In this document: positions 8,678-18,287 of the stretch, one piece after another
How the letters are laid out: each line of letters begins with the position of its first letter
Numbering within the stretch: the first letter of the stretch is position 1
Source of the DNA: Bacteroidia bacterium
GTDB lineage: Bacteria > Bacteroidota > Bacteroidia > Bacteroidales > UBA932
Reading direction: 5' to 3'
Assembly (NCBI GenBank): GCA_009929175.1
Contig: SABC01000002.1
Coordinates: 1 to 64,000, forward strand
DNA length: 64,000 nucleotides
The notes under the pieces: generated by a model
The model's input: only the letters and a program-made list of their open reading frames with translations
Told to the model about the DNA's origin: nothing
The model's database searches: none
Position numbers and translations under genes: made by a program

Positions 8678-9613
8678 CTATTTGTTTTCTGCTAGGAATC
8701 TTTCGGCATCCAATGCGGCCATGCAACCCGATCCGGCTGCTGTTACAGCCTGCCTGTACCAAGGGTCCTGTACATCACCGGCAGCAAAAACACCGGGGAT
8801 GTTGGTTCTACTGCTCTTGCCTTCGGTTATGATATACCCTTCGGTGTTGGTTTTAACCCATTCACTGAAAAGTTCCGAGTTAGGATGGTGGCCGATAGCA
8901 AGGAAAAAGCCGTGGACGTCGATTCTTTTTTCGCTACCGTCTTTGTGAGCAAGAATCGCACCATTCACACCTCCCATGGGAGTCCCTACTATCTCTTTTG
9001 TGTTGCAGTTCCATAGGATCTCAATGTTGGGGGTGTTCTTAACCCTTTCCTGCATTGCCTTGGATGCACGTAGTTCGTCCCTGCGGACAATCATGTATAC
9101 TTTGTTGCAGAGACCGGAGAGGTAAGATGCCTCTTCGCATGCTGTATCTCCTCCTCCCACAACTGCTACATCCTTGCCTTTGTAAAAGAATCCGTCGCAG
9201 GTTGCACAAGCCGATACTCCCTGACCTTTGAATTTCTCTTCGGAATCAAGTCCAAGATATTTTGCGGTGGCTCCGGTTGCTATTATCAGGGTCTCGGCAA
9301 GTATCTCTTTTTCTTCGTCAATTGTTATTCTGAATGGTCTGCTGGACAGGTCAGCTTTGGTTGCAAGACCAAACCGGATGTCAGTGCCAAAACGGGATGC
9401 CTGTTCTTTGAGCTGGTCCATCATCTCTTGTCCGGTTATACCGTTTGGGTATCCGGGAAAGTTTTCAATTTCGGTAGTTGTGGTGAGCTGTCCACCAGGT
9501 TGAATTCCTTCGTAAAGTACCGGTGACATGTTGGCACGTGCTGCATAAATAGCTGCAGTATAACCGGCGGGTCCACTGCCGAGAATCAGGCATTTTAGCT
9601 TTTCTGTTTCCAT
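8678..9613 (-). CDS. trxB: Thioredoxin-disulfide reductase
   Basis: 311 residues. A FAD-binding GSGPAGYTAAIYAARA (about 12-27) is followed by the redox pair in ACATCDGFFYKG, then the NADPH-binding VGGGDTACEEASYL and the C-terminal FAD segment GVFAAGDVQDPWYRQAVTAAGSG. The low-molecular-weight enzyme reduces thioredoxin with NADPH and would support the thiol-dependent peroxidase at 404. It opens the unit that continues through bamD to nagB. No TAnnTTTG promoter is visible in the 41 bases between this gene and the membrane protein gene upstream. Confidence 0.97.
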   Translation of the reverse strand: METEKLKCLILGSGPAGYTAAIYAARANMSPVLYEGIQPGGQLTTTTEIENFPGYPNGITGQEMMDQLKEQASRFGTDIRFGLATKADLSSRPFRITIDEEKEILAETLIIATGATAKYLGLDSEEKFKGQGVSACATCDGFFYKGKDVAVVGGGDTACEEASYLSGLCNKVYMIVRRDELRASKAMQERVKNTPNIEILWNCNTKEIVGTPMGGVNGAILAHKDGSEKRIDVHGFFLAIGHHPNSELFSEWVKTNTEGYIITEGKSSRTNIPGVFAAGDVQDPWYRQAVTAAGSGCMAALDAERFLAENK

Positions 9614-9654
9614 ATAGGTTTTAAAATGATTTTATTTTAATTTGAATTCTAATT

Positions 9655-10608
9655 CTAACGGGCTTCAAACGGCAAAGTTAACATTTTTTTTCTTATAGCC
9701 GTTTCGAGCCTCAATTCCCATACCAGCAAAAAGGAGAGGGCCCATCTTACTGCAAGCATCCACCAGATAATTGCACCTACGGAAGCCACTAAAAGCACAT
9801 CTTCCAGGTTGCTGTGGGAAATGCCGATGTGATGGTTCAAAAGGTCTACGTCCTGGCGCGTGATTTTACCGCTTTCGGTTTCATCGATCATTACTGCAGC
9901 ACCGTAAGCCAGTCCAAGCGTGTTGGCAACAATCCACAGGAAAGAGGTTTTGGCCGGTAATCCGAATATGGCCAATACAGGACGTAAGATATTTGACAGC
10001 CATTTAATTACTCCAAACTCTGCCAGCAACCTTTGTACTATGGAGAGCGAAAATATCAAAATGGTCATCATTACAATCAACTTCAATGTTTTGAAAAACC
10101 AAGCCTGTAGCATCTCTGCCAGGGTCAACTGTACTTCGATGGGTGCAATATTCACGCTTTCTGCTGCTTCGGGCATTATGATGTTCATGGCGAATCCGGC
10201 AGCAAAAGCACTCAGTGTGCGAACTGCAACCATCCTGATTGCTGAGGAGCCGGTCTTTTTTTGTACGGCAGTTTCGGTAATCATATTATGGGCACAAAGA
10301 ATCATGGTTGCCAGAATGGTTACAGACCTTACATCCATGCTAAGTGTAGATATGACTGCAATTGCCGAATAGACGTTTACAAAATAACCCGATACAAATG
10401 CAAGTGCTGCTTCTCCGGGGAGTCCCATAAGGTTGAACAGCGGATTGAGAAACCTTGAAATATGGGGCAGGATTCCAAAATATTCCAAAAAAAGGACCCC
10501 CAGGGTTACAAGTGTGGTTATACGAATAAGCCAAAGACAGGTTTTAAGTGTCTTTGGCATAATCTCTTTAATTGAGCCAAGGGCTCTATCCAATGCAGAT
10601 TTTTTCAT
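9655..10608 (-). CDS. Membrane protein with two nucleoside-recognition (GATE) domains, SpmA/SpmB-like
   Basis: 317 residues, with about eight hydrophobic segments and two repeated GATE-type halves. The first half has a PLFNLMGLPGEAALAFVSGY segment, the second RPVLAIFGLPAKTSFLWIVA, each a Pro-hinged pair of helices as in the spore maturation proteins SpmA and SpmB and in the FeoB core. A non-sporulating Bacteroidota carries such proteins as uncharacterised membrane proteins, perhaps transporters. Substrate is unknown. It lies 41 bases upstream of trxB and 40 bases downstream of the rubrerythrin gene, with its own TAtcTTTG promoter. Confidence 0.7.
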   Translation of the reverse strand: MKKSALDRALGSIKEIMPKTLKTCLWLIRITTLVTLGVLFLEYFGILPHISRFLNPLFNLMGLPGEAALAFVSGYFVNVYSAIAVISTLSMDVRSVTILATMILCAHNMITETAVQKKTGSSAIRMVAVRTLSAFAAGFAMNIIMPEAAESVNIAPIEVQLTLAEMLQAWFFKTLKLIVMMTILIFSLSIVQRLLAEFGVIKWLSNILRPVLAIFGLPAKTSFLWIVANTLGLAYGAAVMIDETESGKITRQDVDLLNHHIGISHSNLEDVLLVASVGAIIWWMLAVRWALSFLLVWELRLETAIRKKMLTLPFEAR

Positions 10609-10624
10609 AAATAAAAATAATCTG

Positions 10625-10632
10625 CAAAGATA
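10625..10632 (-). promoter_or_regulatory. Promoter -7 element (TAtcTTTG) for the GATE-domain membrane protein
   Basis: Minus-strand octamer that ends 16 bases before the ATG at 10608. No clear TTTG at -33. Confidence 0.5.
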
Positions 10633-10648
10633 GTCTTAATTGTGACTG

Positions 10649-11227
10649 TTAATAATTATTTTTCTTTGGCTCAAAGTATTCTTTTGGGTGTTGGCAGGCA
10701 GGACAATTTTCCAGAGCTTTTTTCCCTTTGTGGACATAACCGCAGTTACGGCATTGCCATTCGATTTCTTCTTCCCTTTCAAATACTTTTTCGGCCTCTA
10801 CCCTTGCAAGCAAAGTCCTGTAGCGGGCTTCGTGTTCGGCCTCTACCTTTGCAATCATCTTGAAAGCAGTTGCAACCTGAGGGAAACCCTCTTCCTTGGC
10901 AATCTCGGCAAATTCGGGGTAAAGTTCGGTCCACTCTTCGTTTTCTCCTGCAGCGGCAGCTGCCAGGTTTTCGGCTGTGGTTCCTATGATCCCGGCGGGA
11001 TATGAAGCGGTAATTTCCACCATACCACCTTCGAGAAACTTGAAGAAGCGTTTTGCATGCTCCTTCTCCTGCTCTGCAGTCTCTTCAAAAACTGCGGCAA
11101 TTTGCTGGTATCCCTCCTTACGTGCGATTGATGCAAAATAAACGTATCGGCTGCGTGCTTGTGACTCTCCTGCAAATGCTTTAAGCAGATTTTGTTCTGT
11201 TCTGGTGCCTTTAATACTCTTTTCCAT
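10649..11227 (-). CDS. rbr: Rubrerythrin
   Basis: 192 residues. It reduces hydrogen peroxide in anaerobes. The N-terminal four-helix diiron domain has the Glu ligands in LLKAFAGESQARSRY, FEETAEQEKEHAKR and the later KMIAKVEAEHEARYR segments. The C-terminal rubredoxin domain supplies two Cys pairs in QCRNCGY and NCPACQHP for a single iron. The layout (diiron domain then rubredoxin) is the classic rubrerythrin order. It is transcribed from a TAaaTTTG promoter and is divergent from pepP. Confidence 0.97.
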   Translation of the reverse strand: MEKSIKGTRTEQNLLKAFAGESQARSRYVYFASIARKEGYQQIAAVFEETAEQEKEHAKRFFKFLEGGMVEITASYPAGIIGTTAENLAAAAAGENEEWTELYPEFAEIAKEEGFPQVATAFKMIAKVEAEHEARYRTLLARVEAEKVFEREEEIEWQCRNCGYVHKGKKALENCPACQHPKEYFEPKKNNY

Positions 11228-11257
11228 AAAAATTTTATTTTGTGGTTAGTTTGGTGA

Positions 11258-11265
11258 CAAATTTA
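11258..11265 (-). promoter_or_regulatory. Promoter -7 element (TAaaTTTG) of rubrerythrin
   Basis: Minus-strand octamer ending 30 bases before the ATG at 11227, within the divergent region shared with the aminopeptidase gene. Confidence 0.5.
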
Positions 11266-11299
11266 ATCAAAATTTCGGTCATGGCGAATCCATTCTGCC

Positions 11300-11307
11300 T
11301 ATATTTG
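11300..11307 (+). promoter_or_regulatory. Promoter -7 element (TAtaTTTG) of the Xaa-Pro aminopeptidase gene
   Basis: Plus-strand octamer ending 21 bases before the ATG at 11329. The upstream region has only a weak TTTC at the expected distance. Confidence 0.5.
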
Positions 11308-11328
11308 TGTCGAACTTAACACGTGGTC

Positions 11329-13128
11329 ATGAAGAATACACAAGAAAAACTTTCACAATTCCGCAATTACATGGCGGGGGCAGGATTTGATGCCTTTGTA
11401 ATACCATCCAATGATCCTCATTTCGGAGAATATGTACAGGATTATTATAAATGCAGGGAGTGGCTCTCCGGGTTTTCGGGGTCGGCAGGTACCCTTGTTG
11501 TAACCCTATTCCAAGCAGCATTGTGGACAGATTCCCGTTATTTTCTGCAGGCGGCAAGGGAACTGGATGGATCGGGTATTGAACTGATGAAAATGAAGGA
11601 GTCAGGAACCCCGACGATACCTGAATGGCTTTTATCTGTGCTCCAACCCGGATCAATCGTAGGTGCTGACGAATCACTGATTCCTGTATCGGAATACAAT
11701 GGATTGGTAGACAGTATAAGCCCGCTGGTACTTACTCTTACTGGTGATCCCTTTTCTGTTGTATGGACAGACAGACCTCCCATTTTCTCTTCCTTGGCAC
11801 GAACTGTAAACTATAATGTCAGTGGAGAGGCCTCTGCCTCAAAATTAAACAGGGCATGTGAAACGTTGGGGCTTGACGGAGATTTTTACTACCTGCTCTC
11901 TTCTTGTGACGATATTTCATGGTTATGCAACCTGAGGGGAGCCGATGTACCTTACAATCCATTGTTATATTCATACCTGCTTTTTGGCAGGGGTAAAGCC
12001 GAACTTTTTGTCTCCGGAAACAGCGCTGACAGTACGGTACAAGAGACTCTTTCATGGGAGGGTATAAGCATCAGGGAGTACAGCCAGATAAACTCTTATC
12101 TGAAAAACCTTGACCCTGCTGTGCCGGTGGTGATGCCTTATGGCAAAACCTCTATGAGAATGTTTAACTCCCTTAAAATAAACAGAGGTGCCGCGAACAT
12201 CATGGATGACACAACTCCGGGAGGTGTTGCAGGATCTTTGAAAGCTGTTAAGAATCCAATAGAAATTGATGGGTTCCGCAAAGCAATGGTCAACGATGGA
12301 GTCGCCTGGGTAAGGTTCATTATGGAACTGGAAAAGAGGTTGGCAAACACCAGTGCCCGACCTTGCGAACATGAGTTGAGTGAGTTATTGATCAAAAAAA
12401 GGTCGGAGAATCCCGACTATCTGGGGGAAAGTTTTGCCCCGATAGTTGCTTTTGGTCCAAACGGGGCACAACCGCATTATAGTCCATCTTCGGCAAACCC
12501 TTGTATGCTCGGACTCAGAGGGTTCTTGCTGATAGATACCGGGGCACATTATCCATACGGGACCACGGATACCACCAGGACCTTTTTCCTGGGAGAGCCA
12601 AACAGGGAGGAGTGCCTCGATTACACGGCGGTCCTCAAGGGAATGATCTCCCTCTCCATGGTACTTTTCCCTCCCGGTACAAGAGGAGCATCCTTGGATA
12701 TCCTTGCCAGGGGGGAGGTGTACAAACGGGGAAAAAGGTATATGCATGGCACCGGACATGGTGTGGGCCATAATTTATGTGTACATGAAGGACCCCAGAG
12801 CATAAGGATGGAGGAGAATCCGGTTACGTTCAGGTTGGGTATGGTTACTTCAAACGAGCCTGCAATATACCAGGAGGGAGAATACGGTATACGTATCGAA
12901 AACCTTTTATGTTGCGGCTTATCCGATAATGTCGCCGGCTTTTACTGTTTCGAGACCCTGACTTTGATTCCTGTAGATACAAAAGCTGTGGATGTTGCTT
13001 TTTTGGGAGAGGAGTGTACCAAATGGCTCAATGGGTACCATAGGCGGGTTTATGAAACATTGGCGCCACAATTGAACCATGAAGAGAAAGTATGGCTATC
13101 GGAAAAAACCTCTGAAATCAGCGGTTGA
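11329..13128 (+). CDS. pepP: Xaa-Pro aminopeptidase (M24 family, long form)
   Basis: 599 residues from the ATG at 11329; an in-frame GTG six bases earlier is less likely. It removes N-terminal residues preceding proline from peptides. Two creatinase-type N-terminal domains (about 1-305) precede the pita-bread catalytic domain (about 310-530). Metal ligands are visible as DTGAHYPYGTTDTTRTF (two Asp), HGTGHGVGH (His), TSNEPAIY (Glu) and GIRIENLL (Glu). The extra C-terminal segment gives the roughly 600-residue form also known from eukaryotic APP1. No signal peptide, so cytoplasmic. The 3' end overlaps the convergent LysM gene by 33 bases. Confidence 0.93.
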   Translation: MKNTQEKLSQFRNYMAGAGFDAFVIPSNDPHFGEYVQDYYKCREWLSGFSGSAGTLVVTLFQAALWTDSRYFLQAARELDGSGIELMKMKESGTPTIPEWLLSVLQPGSIVGADESLIPVSEYNGLVDSISPLVLTLTGDPFSVVWTDRPPIFSSLARTVNYNVSGEASASKLNRACETLGLDGDFYYLLSSCDDISWLCNLRGADVPYNPLLYSYLLFGRGKAELFVSGNSADSTVQETLSWEGISIREYSQINSYLKNLDPAVPVVMPYGKTSMRMFNSLKINRGAANIMDDTTPGGVAGSLKAVKNPIEIDGFRKAMVNDGVAWVRFIMELEKRLANTSARPCEHELSELLIKKRSENPDYLGESFAPIVAFGPNGAQPHYSPSSANPCMLGLRGFLLIDTGAHYPYGTTDTTRTFFLGEPNREECLDYTAVLKGMISLSMVLFPPGTRGASLDILARGEVYKRGKRYMHGTGHGVGHNLCVHEGPQSIRMEENPVTFRLGMVTSNEPAIYQEGEYGIRIENLLCCGLSDNVAGFYCFETLTLIPVDTKAVDVAFLGEECTKWLNGYHRRVYETLAPQLNHEEKVWLSEKTSEISG

Positions 13129-14781
13129 GTAATCTGATCGGTATATTACTCTTCTTACGGCAGTATTAACAAAACCTTCTCCTTCTGATTCCCGGATAAA
13201 GTTATAGTCGGACTGTAGCATCTCTCTTTTGTAAACGGATGCATTTTCCAGGAAAGCACTTCCGTTGTCCCACATGTTTACCAGAAAGTAAGCTGCAATA
13301 TCGTATGCCTGGAATGCATAGGGTGATGGTTCGGAAAGGAACAGGGCCCGGTATTTGGACAGGAACTCCTTTATGTTTTCCCGATTGTAATCCAGATAAT
13401 ATTGCATCGATATGTTCAGGTTCATCTGGTGGTAGTAATTGATGTCAACACTTTCGTAGGACCTCCACCTGGGAGTCCCATATACTGTTATTTCGTAATT
13501 ACTCCTGGTTTTCAACAGGTTGAGGTTCCTTAAAACATCAGAAACAAATGCCTCCGAATTGGATGCCACAACAACATGGTTGACAGCGCCTTTCGTTAAT
13601 CTTGCTTCTATTGAAGGCAATATTGACCTTCCCTTGAGTATGTTGTATGAAACCTGTTTATACCTGATGTTTGCCGAATTTAGGATATCCATTGTTACTC
13701 CGGCTATTTCATCGGTTCCGTTTTCGATCTCTTCATAAATCAATGTAACATCCGACATAATGTTAAGTGCAGATAAAATACCCCTTTGCTGATATGCAAC
13801 CGGGGTGCTCACCTGGAAAAACCTATCGTAATTTTTTGCAAGATAACCGCTTCCCGGATCCATTGGGGAAACCACATAAATCCCTTTGGTGGAGGCGTAC
13901 TGGACGACAGATTCGAGTTCTTCCCTGTAAACAGGTCCAAAAAGAATGTCTGCATTATCCAGCCTGCCGCTGGAAATGATTGATTCGACATCTGTTTGTT
14001 CGGTATCAATTACCTCAACTTCCAGCTTGATATCCGGGTTGGAATCTTTAATATCGTTGAGCGCCAACAGGAAACCCTGATAGAATTCAATAAAATTGTT
14101 TGTGCCGGACGATTCCGAGACCTCTTGCGTTACTCCGTTTGCTTGTAGCGGAAGCAACAGCTTTGCCTTGATTGTAGGATAAAATCTTGATTTCAAGCGG
14201 ATCTCTTCTTTAAGAGATTCGGTTTCTTTTTCCTTGGCTTCAATCAGCTTTGGCTCTGTTACGGCTGCAGCTCCGTCAGTGACTACGTTGAGAGGCAGTG
14301 ATTGTCCGGGGTGCGGAATCAAAAGCTTTTGCCGGACTTCAATGCTGTTTCCCTGAAGTTTGTTAAATACGGCAATTTCTTGCTCGCTGACACCGTATTT
14401 TTTGGCAATCGAAGGGAGGGTTTCGTACCACCTTACAATATGCTCGGCTTGAATTTGTTCAGGTTTTTCATGAGACAGGACTTCTTCGGGGATAGAGGTG
14501 GAAGGAATGCTCCCTTCTACCCTGATGTAAATGACTTGTCCCTCTTTCAGACCCGATGTGATTGACGGATTGTCTTTGATGATAGCTTCGGATGCAACTC
14601 CGTAAGAGCGGGCAATTGAGAAAAGGGTTTGTTTTTTCTCAACCCTGTGGAGATAAAAGAGTTCTCCCTTCAAGTTTATCTTTTCGGCAGAGATCTCTAC
14701 TTTTGGGGGTACGTATTGAGCCAAACATCCCTGGTTGAGAAAGAGCAACAGGACCAAAAGGATTAAATTGTGAATTCTCAT
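13096..14781 (-). CDS. LysM-repeat protein fused to a periplasmic-binding-protein-like domain
   Basis: 561 residues. An N-terminal signal peptide (about 1-21, ending QGCLAQ) precedes two LysM modules: one around [20 protein letters not shown] (41-87) and a second around [20 protein letters not shown] (about 112-156). A charged linker leads to a type I periplasmic-binding fold (about 195-540), with [19 protein letters not shown] and [14 protein letters not shown] as in amino-acid ABC receptor-like proteins. LysM should bind peptidoglycan; the ligand of the receptor-like part is unknown. The ATG overlaps the purC stop as ATGA, so the two are probably coupled. Confidence 0.8.
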   Translation of the reverse strand: MRIHNLILLVLLLFLNQGCLAQYVPPKVEISAEKINLKGELFYLHRVEKKQTLFSIARSYGVASEAIIKDNPSITSGLKEGQVIYIRVEGSIPSTSIPEEVLSHEKPEQIQAEHIVRWYETLPSIAKKYGVSEQEIAVFNKLQGNSIEVRQKLLIPHPGQSLPLNVVTDGAAAVTEPKLIEAKEKETESLKEEIRLKSRFYPTIKAKLLLPLQANGVTQEVSESSGTNNFIEFYQGFLLALNDIKDSNPDIKLEVEVIDTEQTDVESIISSGRLDNADILFGPVYREELESVVQYASTKGIYVVSPMDPGSGYLAKNYDRFFQVSTPVAYQQRGILSALNIMSDVTLIYEEIENGTDEIAGVTMDILNSANIRYKQVSYNILKGRSILPSIEARLTKGAVNHVVVASNSEAFVSDVLRNLNLLKTRSNYEITVYGTPRWRSYESVDINYYHQMNLNISMQYYLDYNRENIKEFLSKYRALFLSEPSPYAFQAYDIAAYFLVNMWDNGSAFLENASVYKREMLQSDYNFIRESEGEGFVNTAVRRVIYRSDYSTADFRGFFR

Positions 14782-15728
14782 AATCTTGCAAGCATGTTTC
14801 TTACGTTGGCATCGATTCTTTCAAAGATATCGTTCCCGTAGGATGCCTTTTCGAAGTGTGTTCCGGTTATTTTTTCATAAAGTTCTATATACCTTTCCGA
14901 TATTGAGTTCACTACATCCAATGTCATATCAGGGACTTGCTCCCCCTCTCTTCCCTGGAACCCGTTTTGCATAAGCCACTCCCTTACAAACTCCTTTGAA
15001 AGTTGTCTTTGGGGCTCTCCCTTCTCGAAAAGAGAGTCGTAACTGTCAGCATAAAAGTACCGGGAAGAATCGGGTGTGTGGATTTCGTCTATCAGGAAAA
15101 TCTGATCGCCGATTTTTCCAAATTCATATTTTGTATCTACCAGTATAAGACCTCTTTCGGCTGCCATCTGAGATCCTCTCTCAAATAAAGCAAGGGAATA
15201 CTCTTCCAGTTTAATGTAATCCGATTCGCTTACCAGGCCGCGGGAAATAATCTCTTCCCTTGAGATATCCTGGTCATGCTCACCTATCTCGGCCTTTGTG
15301 GTTGGAGTCAGTATTGGCTTGGCAAACTTTTGATGCTCCTTCATTCCGTCAGGAATTCCGACTCCGCAAATCTCGCGGGCACCAGCCTTGTAACTCCTCC
15401 ATGAGCTGCCAGTAAGGTATGCCCTCACAATCATCTCAACAGGCATGGGAGCACATTTGCGACCTACAGTAACCATTGGGTCCGGAGATGCAATCTTCCA
15501 GTTTGGTACAATGTCTGAGGTGCTGTCCAAGAATTTAGATGCAATCTGATTAAGAACCTGCCCTTTGTATGGAATGCCCTTTGGCAAGACCACATCAAAG
15601 GCCGATATCCTGTCTGTGGCAATCATTACCAAATAATTGTCATTAATTGAGTATACATCCCTGACCTTGCCTGTGTATTTCCCGCTCTGACCGGGAAAGT
15701 CGAAATCTGTTCTGGTTATTGCTTGCAT
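14778..15728 (-). CDS. purC: Phosphoribosylaminoimidazole-succinocarboxamide synthase (SAICAR synthetase)
   Basis: 316 residues, the longer form seen in Bacteroidota and some eukaryotes rather than the roughly 240-residue E. coli form. It joins aspartate to CAIR in purine synthesis. Visible motifs are GKVRDVYSI, the [13 protein letters not shown] segment, [13 protein letters not shown] and the C-terminal [17 protein letters not shown] that binds ATP and magnesium. The 3' end overlaps the LysM gene by 4 bases, and the upstream glycosyltransferase gene is 11 bases away. purA, the other purine gene here, lies far off at 58590. Confidence 0.96.
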   Translation of the reverse strand: MQAITRTDFDFPGQSGKYTGKVRDVYSINDNYLVMIATDRISAFDVVLPKGIPYKGQVLNQIASKFLDSTSDIVPNWKIASPDPMVTVGRKCAPMPVEMIVRAYLTGSSWRSYKAGAREICGVGIPDGMKEHQKFAKPILTPTTKAEIGEHDQDISREEIISRGLVSESDYIKLEEYSLALFERGSQMAAERGLILVDTKYEFGKIGDQIFLIDEIHTPDSSRYFYADSYDSLFEKGEPQRQLSKEFVREWLMQNGFQGREGEQVPDMTLDVVNSISERYIELYEKITGTHFEKASYGNDIFERIDANVRNMLARL

Positions 15729-15739
15729 TTCTTTTGTTT

Positions 15740-16858
15740 CTATAAAGTATTGTAAAAATCAATTAGTTTGTTTGCAAAACTATTCCAAGAGAGTTGCTGT
15801 TTATGTTTTTCTATGTTTGCAATGTACTCTTCTTGTCTTCCTTCGGTAAAAAACCTCAAAATTCCATCGGCAACGACAGAACTATCGGGGTAATCCACAA
15901 CAATTCCCGTGCCCGGCTCTTCAACCGCCTCCTTAAGGCCACCTACATCCGTTGTAAGCAACGGTACTCCAAAATGGTAAGATATTGCACTGATGCCGCT
16001 CTGGGTTGCAGTACGGTAAGGAAGGACTGTAAGGTCTGCCGAGGAGAAGAAAAGAGCAACTTCGGTGTCGTCTATATATCTGTTGAATAGTTTTATCCTT
16101 GCTTTGGCCGGAGAGGTTTCAATCTGCCTTGAATATTTCTCAAAAGAGCCATATGGTTCGCCAGCTATCACCAGCTGGTAACTATCATCCAGCATAGCAA
16201 AGGCATCAATCAGGATATCCAGTCCCTTATAGTCCCTGATCAATCCAAAAAAGAGCAGGTTTTTTTTCCCGGGGTCTATTCCCAACTTGCTTTCTGCCTC
16301 TGCACGAGCTGTTTTTTCCCCAAAATGGTCATAAACAGGGTGGGGTATTGTTATATAATGGGCATCTTTTTTAATTTGGAGCAAATCTTTACCGACTGAC
16401 TCCGACAAAACCACAAAACCATCGCTCCCTCCAAGGAAATATTTGGTGAATGGTTTGTCAATAAACCTTTTTTCATGCGGGACAACGTTGTCTAGTATGG
16501 ATATTACTTTGGTGCGGGGATTGAGATGACGGGCCACATAGCCCAGGGATGGCCCGAAAAATGACATCCAATATCTCATGATCAAAAGATCCGGTTCCCA
16601 CTGGCGGATGAGTTTTGCAGAGGAGATGTATGAAAGAGGGTTGATTGTGTCCAGCACAGGAGTACTTTCAATCGGGATGGCTTTATCCTCTTCGGTGACA
16701 AATTGGGTTTTTCCCGGGAAGAGGATGCCAGGATACTGCCTTTTGAAATTAAAGGCCTGTACCGTGTGAGAATTGCCCAGCTCCAATGTCAGATTTGCAT
16801 TGAACTGGGCAATACCTCCGCGATAAGGGTAGAAACAAGATAGTATTGCAATCTTCAC
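15740..16858 (-). CDS. Glycosyltransferase, GT4-like
   Basis: 372 residues with a GTG start at 16858 preceded by AAAGG. A GT-B fold is indicated: an N-terminal Rossmann-like half opening [20 protein letters not shown] (about 1-180), then a C-terminal donor-binding half with [30 protein letters not shown] and [18 protein letters not shown]. The usual nucleotide-sugar Glu-x7-Glu region lies in [14 protein letters not shown]. The acceptor is unknown. Its neighbours are an OmpH-like gene upstream (17 bases) and purC downstream (11 bases), so it probably shares the ompH promoter. A role in envelope glycans is inference. Confidence 0.85.
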   Translation of the reverse strand: MKIAILSCFYPYRGGIAQFNANLTLELGNSHTVQAFNFKRQYPGILFPGKTQFVTEEDKAIPIESTPVLDTINPLSYISSAKLIRQWEPDLLIMRYWMSFFGPSLGYVARHLNPRTKVISILDNVVPHEKRFIDKPFTKYFLGGSDGFVVLSESVGKDLLQIKKDAHYITIPHPVYDHFGEKTARAEAESKLGIDPGKKNLLFFGLIRDYKGLDILIDAFAMLDDSYQLVIAGEPYGSFEKYSRQIETSPAKARIKLFNRYIDDTEVALFFSSADLTVLPYRTATQSGISAISYHFGVPLLTTDVGGLKEAVEEPGTGIVVDYPDSSVVADGILRFFTEGRQEEYIANIEKHKQQLSWNSFANKLIDFYNTL

Positions 16859-16875
16859 CCTTTGAATATTTTAAT

Positions 16876-17484
16876 TTATTTACCAGTCTTTTGCTTGATA
16901 TATTCGTCGTTCATGCCAGCTACCACTGCATCAGTAATGTCCAAGGCTTTGTCGCCGTACAGGATACTGCCGGGTGTTCCTGTTGTTGTCAGAACCATGG
17001 CATATTGCTTTTCGGTGTTCATTTTAGCAATATAGGTGGATAAAGCATCAAAAACCCTGCGGTAAATAACAGCCTCTTCTTCCGACATTTCCAGTTGTTT
17101 TTGCTGTACATAGTTTTGGAGTTCCTGATCCCTGGCCTGGAGCTGTTGTTGCTGTGTCTGAGCCTGAAGGTTTGTAATCAGCCCTTTTTGAACCTTGGTC
17201 TGGAAATCCTTTATGTCATTTTCCAGTGAGCGGCCTCTTTTTTTAAGGTCTTCTTCAATTGTCTGGGCTTTGTTTGAAAACTCGGAACGCAGGTCGTTGA
17301 ACATATCGTATTTTTCGATAAGCGAGTCTATTTGGACATAGACAATATCTCCGGCTGCTGCCACTGTTCCTTCCAGATTTGCTTCGGAAGACATAGGTGC
17401 GGGACGTGATGTGAAATGTAAAATAAACAGCACTATTACAGCTGCTCCCAAAATGACATTTGAAATAATTGATGCGTTTTTCAT
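16876..17484 (-). CDS. OmpH/Skp-like periplasmic chaperone homologue with N-terminal membrane anchor
   Basis: 202 residues. The N-terminal helix ISNVILGAAVIVLFILHF looks like an uncleaved anchor. The middle (about 65-140) is a long Gln/Glu/Lys-rich coiled coil as in Skp, and the flanking strands (VYVQIDSLIEKYDMF and YAMVLTTTGTPGSILYG) make the OmpH head domain. It should hold unfolded outer-membrane proteins in the periplasm. Two further family members are at 22506 and 23042 next to bamA; this one is separate and appears to lead a unit with the glycosyltransferase gene, purC and the LysM gene. Confidence 0.85.
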   Translation of the reverse strand: MKNASIISNVILGAAVIVLFILHFTSRPAPMSSEANLEGTVAAAGDIVYVQIDSLIEKYDMFNDLRSEFSNKAQTIEEDLKKRGRSLENDIKDFQTKVQKGLITNLQAQTQQQQLQARDQELQNYVQQKQLEMSEEEAVIYRRVFDALSTYIAKMNTEKQYAMVLTTTGTPGSILYGDKALDITDAVVAGMNDEYIKQKTGK

Positions 17485-17504
17485 CTTTGATTTAATTTAA
17501 ACTA

Positions 17505-17512
17505 CAAATATA
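17505..17512 (-). promoter_or_regulatory. Promoter -7 element (TAtaTTTG) for the ompH-glycosyltransferase-purC-LysM unit
   Basis: Minus-strand octamer ending 20 bases before the ATG at 17484 and lying just after the pdxJ stop codon. Confidence 0.55.
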
Positions 17513-17513
17513 A

Positions 17514-18236
17514 TTAATAATTTTTTAACTGCCTAAGATAGGATTGGATGGTGTTTTCAAGCCCCAGGTAAATGGCGTCACATACCAAAGCGTGTCCAAT
17601 GGAGACTTCCAGCAATCCAGAGATGTTCTTATGGAAATAGGATAGGTTGTCCAGGTTGAGGTCGTGCCCGGCATTCAGTCCTAACCCGGCCTTAATAGCA
17701 GCATCGGCGGCGATAATAAATGGCTGGATACCCCTCTCTTTTTCTCCTTTTTCATAAAGGGCAGCATAGCTCTCGGTGTAAAGCTCCACCCTGTTGCATC
17801 CTGTATCGGCTGCATGAAGGATCATTTCCGGATCGGGGTCCACAAAAATAGATGTGCGTATTCCGTTAGAATTGAAAAGTGTACAAATCTCCTTGAGGTA
17901 TTTCTTGTTGGTTTTTGTATCCCATCCGGAGTTGGAGGTGATTACATCATGGGCATCCGGCACCAATGTGACTTGGGCCGGCCTGTTTTCAAGAACCAGA
18001 TCAATAAAGGATTTTATAGGATTTCCTTCTATATTGAATTCGGTTGAGAGTAACGGCTTCAGGTCCCTGACATCTTTGTACCTTATATGGCGTTCATCCG
18101 GACGTGGGTGAACGGTTATACCCTGGGCCCCGAACCTTTCGCAGTCCATTGCTGCTTTCAGCACATCGGGCAGATTGCCTCCCCTCGCGTTTCGGAGTGT
18201 GGCAAATTTGTTTATATTTACGCTTAGTTTTGTCAT
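17514..18236 (-). CDS. pdxJ: Pyridoxine 5'-phosphate synthase
   Basis: 240 residues, the usual length. The TIM-barrel enzyme condenses 1-deoxyxylulose 5-phosphate with 3-amino-2-oxopropyl phosphate, the last ring-forming step of vitamin B6 synthesis. Family motifs are [17 protein letters not shown] at the N-terminus, [15 protein letters not shown], the phosphate-binding [15 protein letters not shown] and EVSIGHALV near the end. It uses the product of dxs, also in this window. It is divergent from nadK, sharing a tight promoter region, and its predicted transcript starts close to the ATG. Confidence 0.97.
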   Translation of the reverse strand: MTKLSVNINKFATLRNARGGNLPDVLKAAMDCERFGAQGITVHPRPDERHIRYKDVRDLKPLLSTEFNIEGNPIKSFIDLVLENRPAQVTLVPDAHDVITSNSGWDTKTNKKYLKEICTLFNSNGIRTSIFVDPDPEMILHAADTGCNRVELYTESYAALYEKGEKERGIQPFIIAADAAIKAGLGLNAGHDLNLDNLSYFHKNISGLLEVSIGHALVCDAIYLGLENTIQSYLRQLKNY

Positions 18237-18244
18237 ATCGGATA

Positions 18245-18252
18245 CAAATTTA
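18245..18252 (-). promoter_or_regulatory. Promoter -7 element (TAaaTTTG) of pdxJ
   Basis: Minus-strand octamer ending 8 bases before the pdxJ ATG at 18236. It lies two bases from the divergent nadK element at 18255-18262, so the two promoters must compete. Confidence 0.6.
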
Positions 18253-18254
18253 TT

Positions 18255-18262
18255 TAATTTTG
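18255..18262 (+). promoter_or_regulatory. Promoter -7 element (TAatTTTG) of nadK
   Basis: Plus-strand octamer ending 25 bases before the nadK ATG at 18288. It would drive nadK and uppS. Confidence 0.6.
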
Positions 18263-18287
18263 ACGATTAAAATAGTTTACCCGTAAA

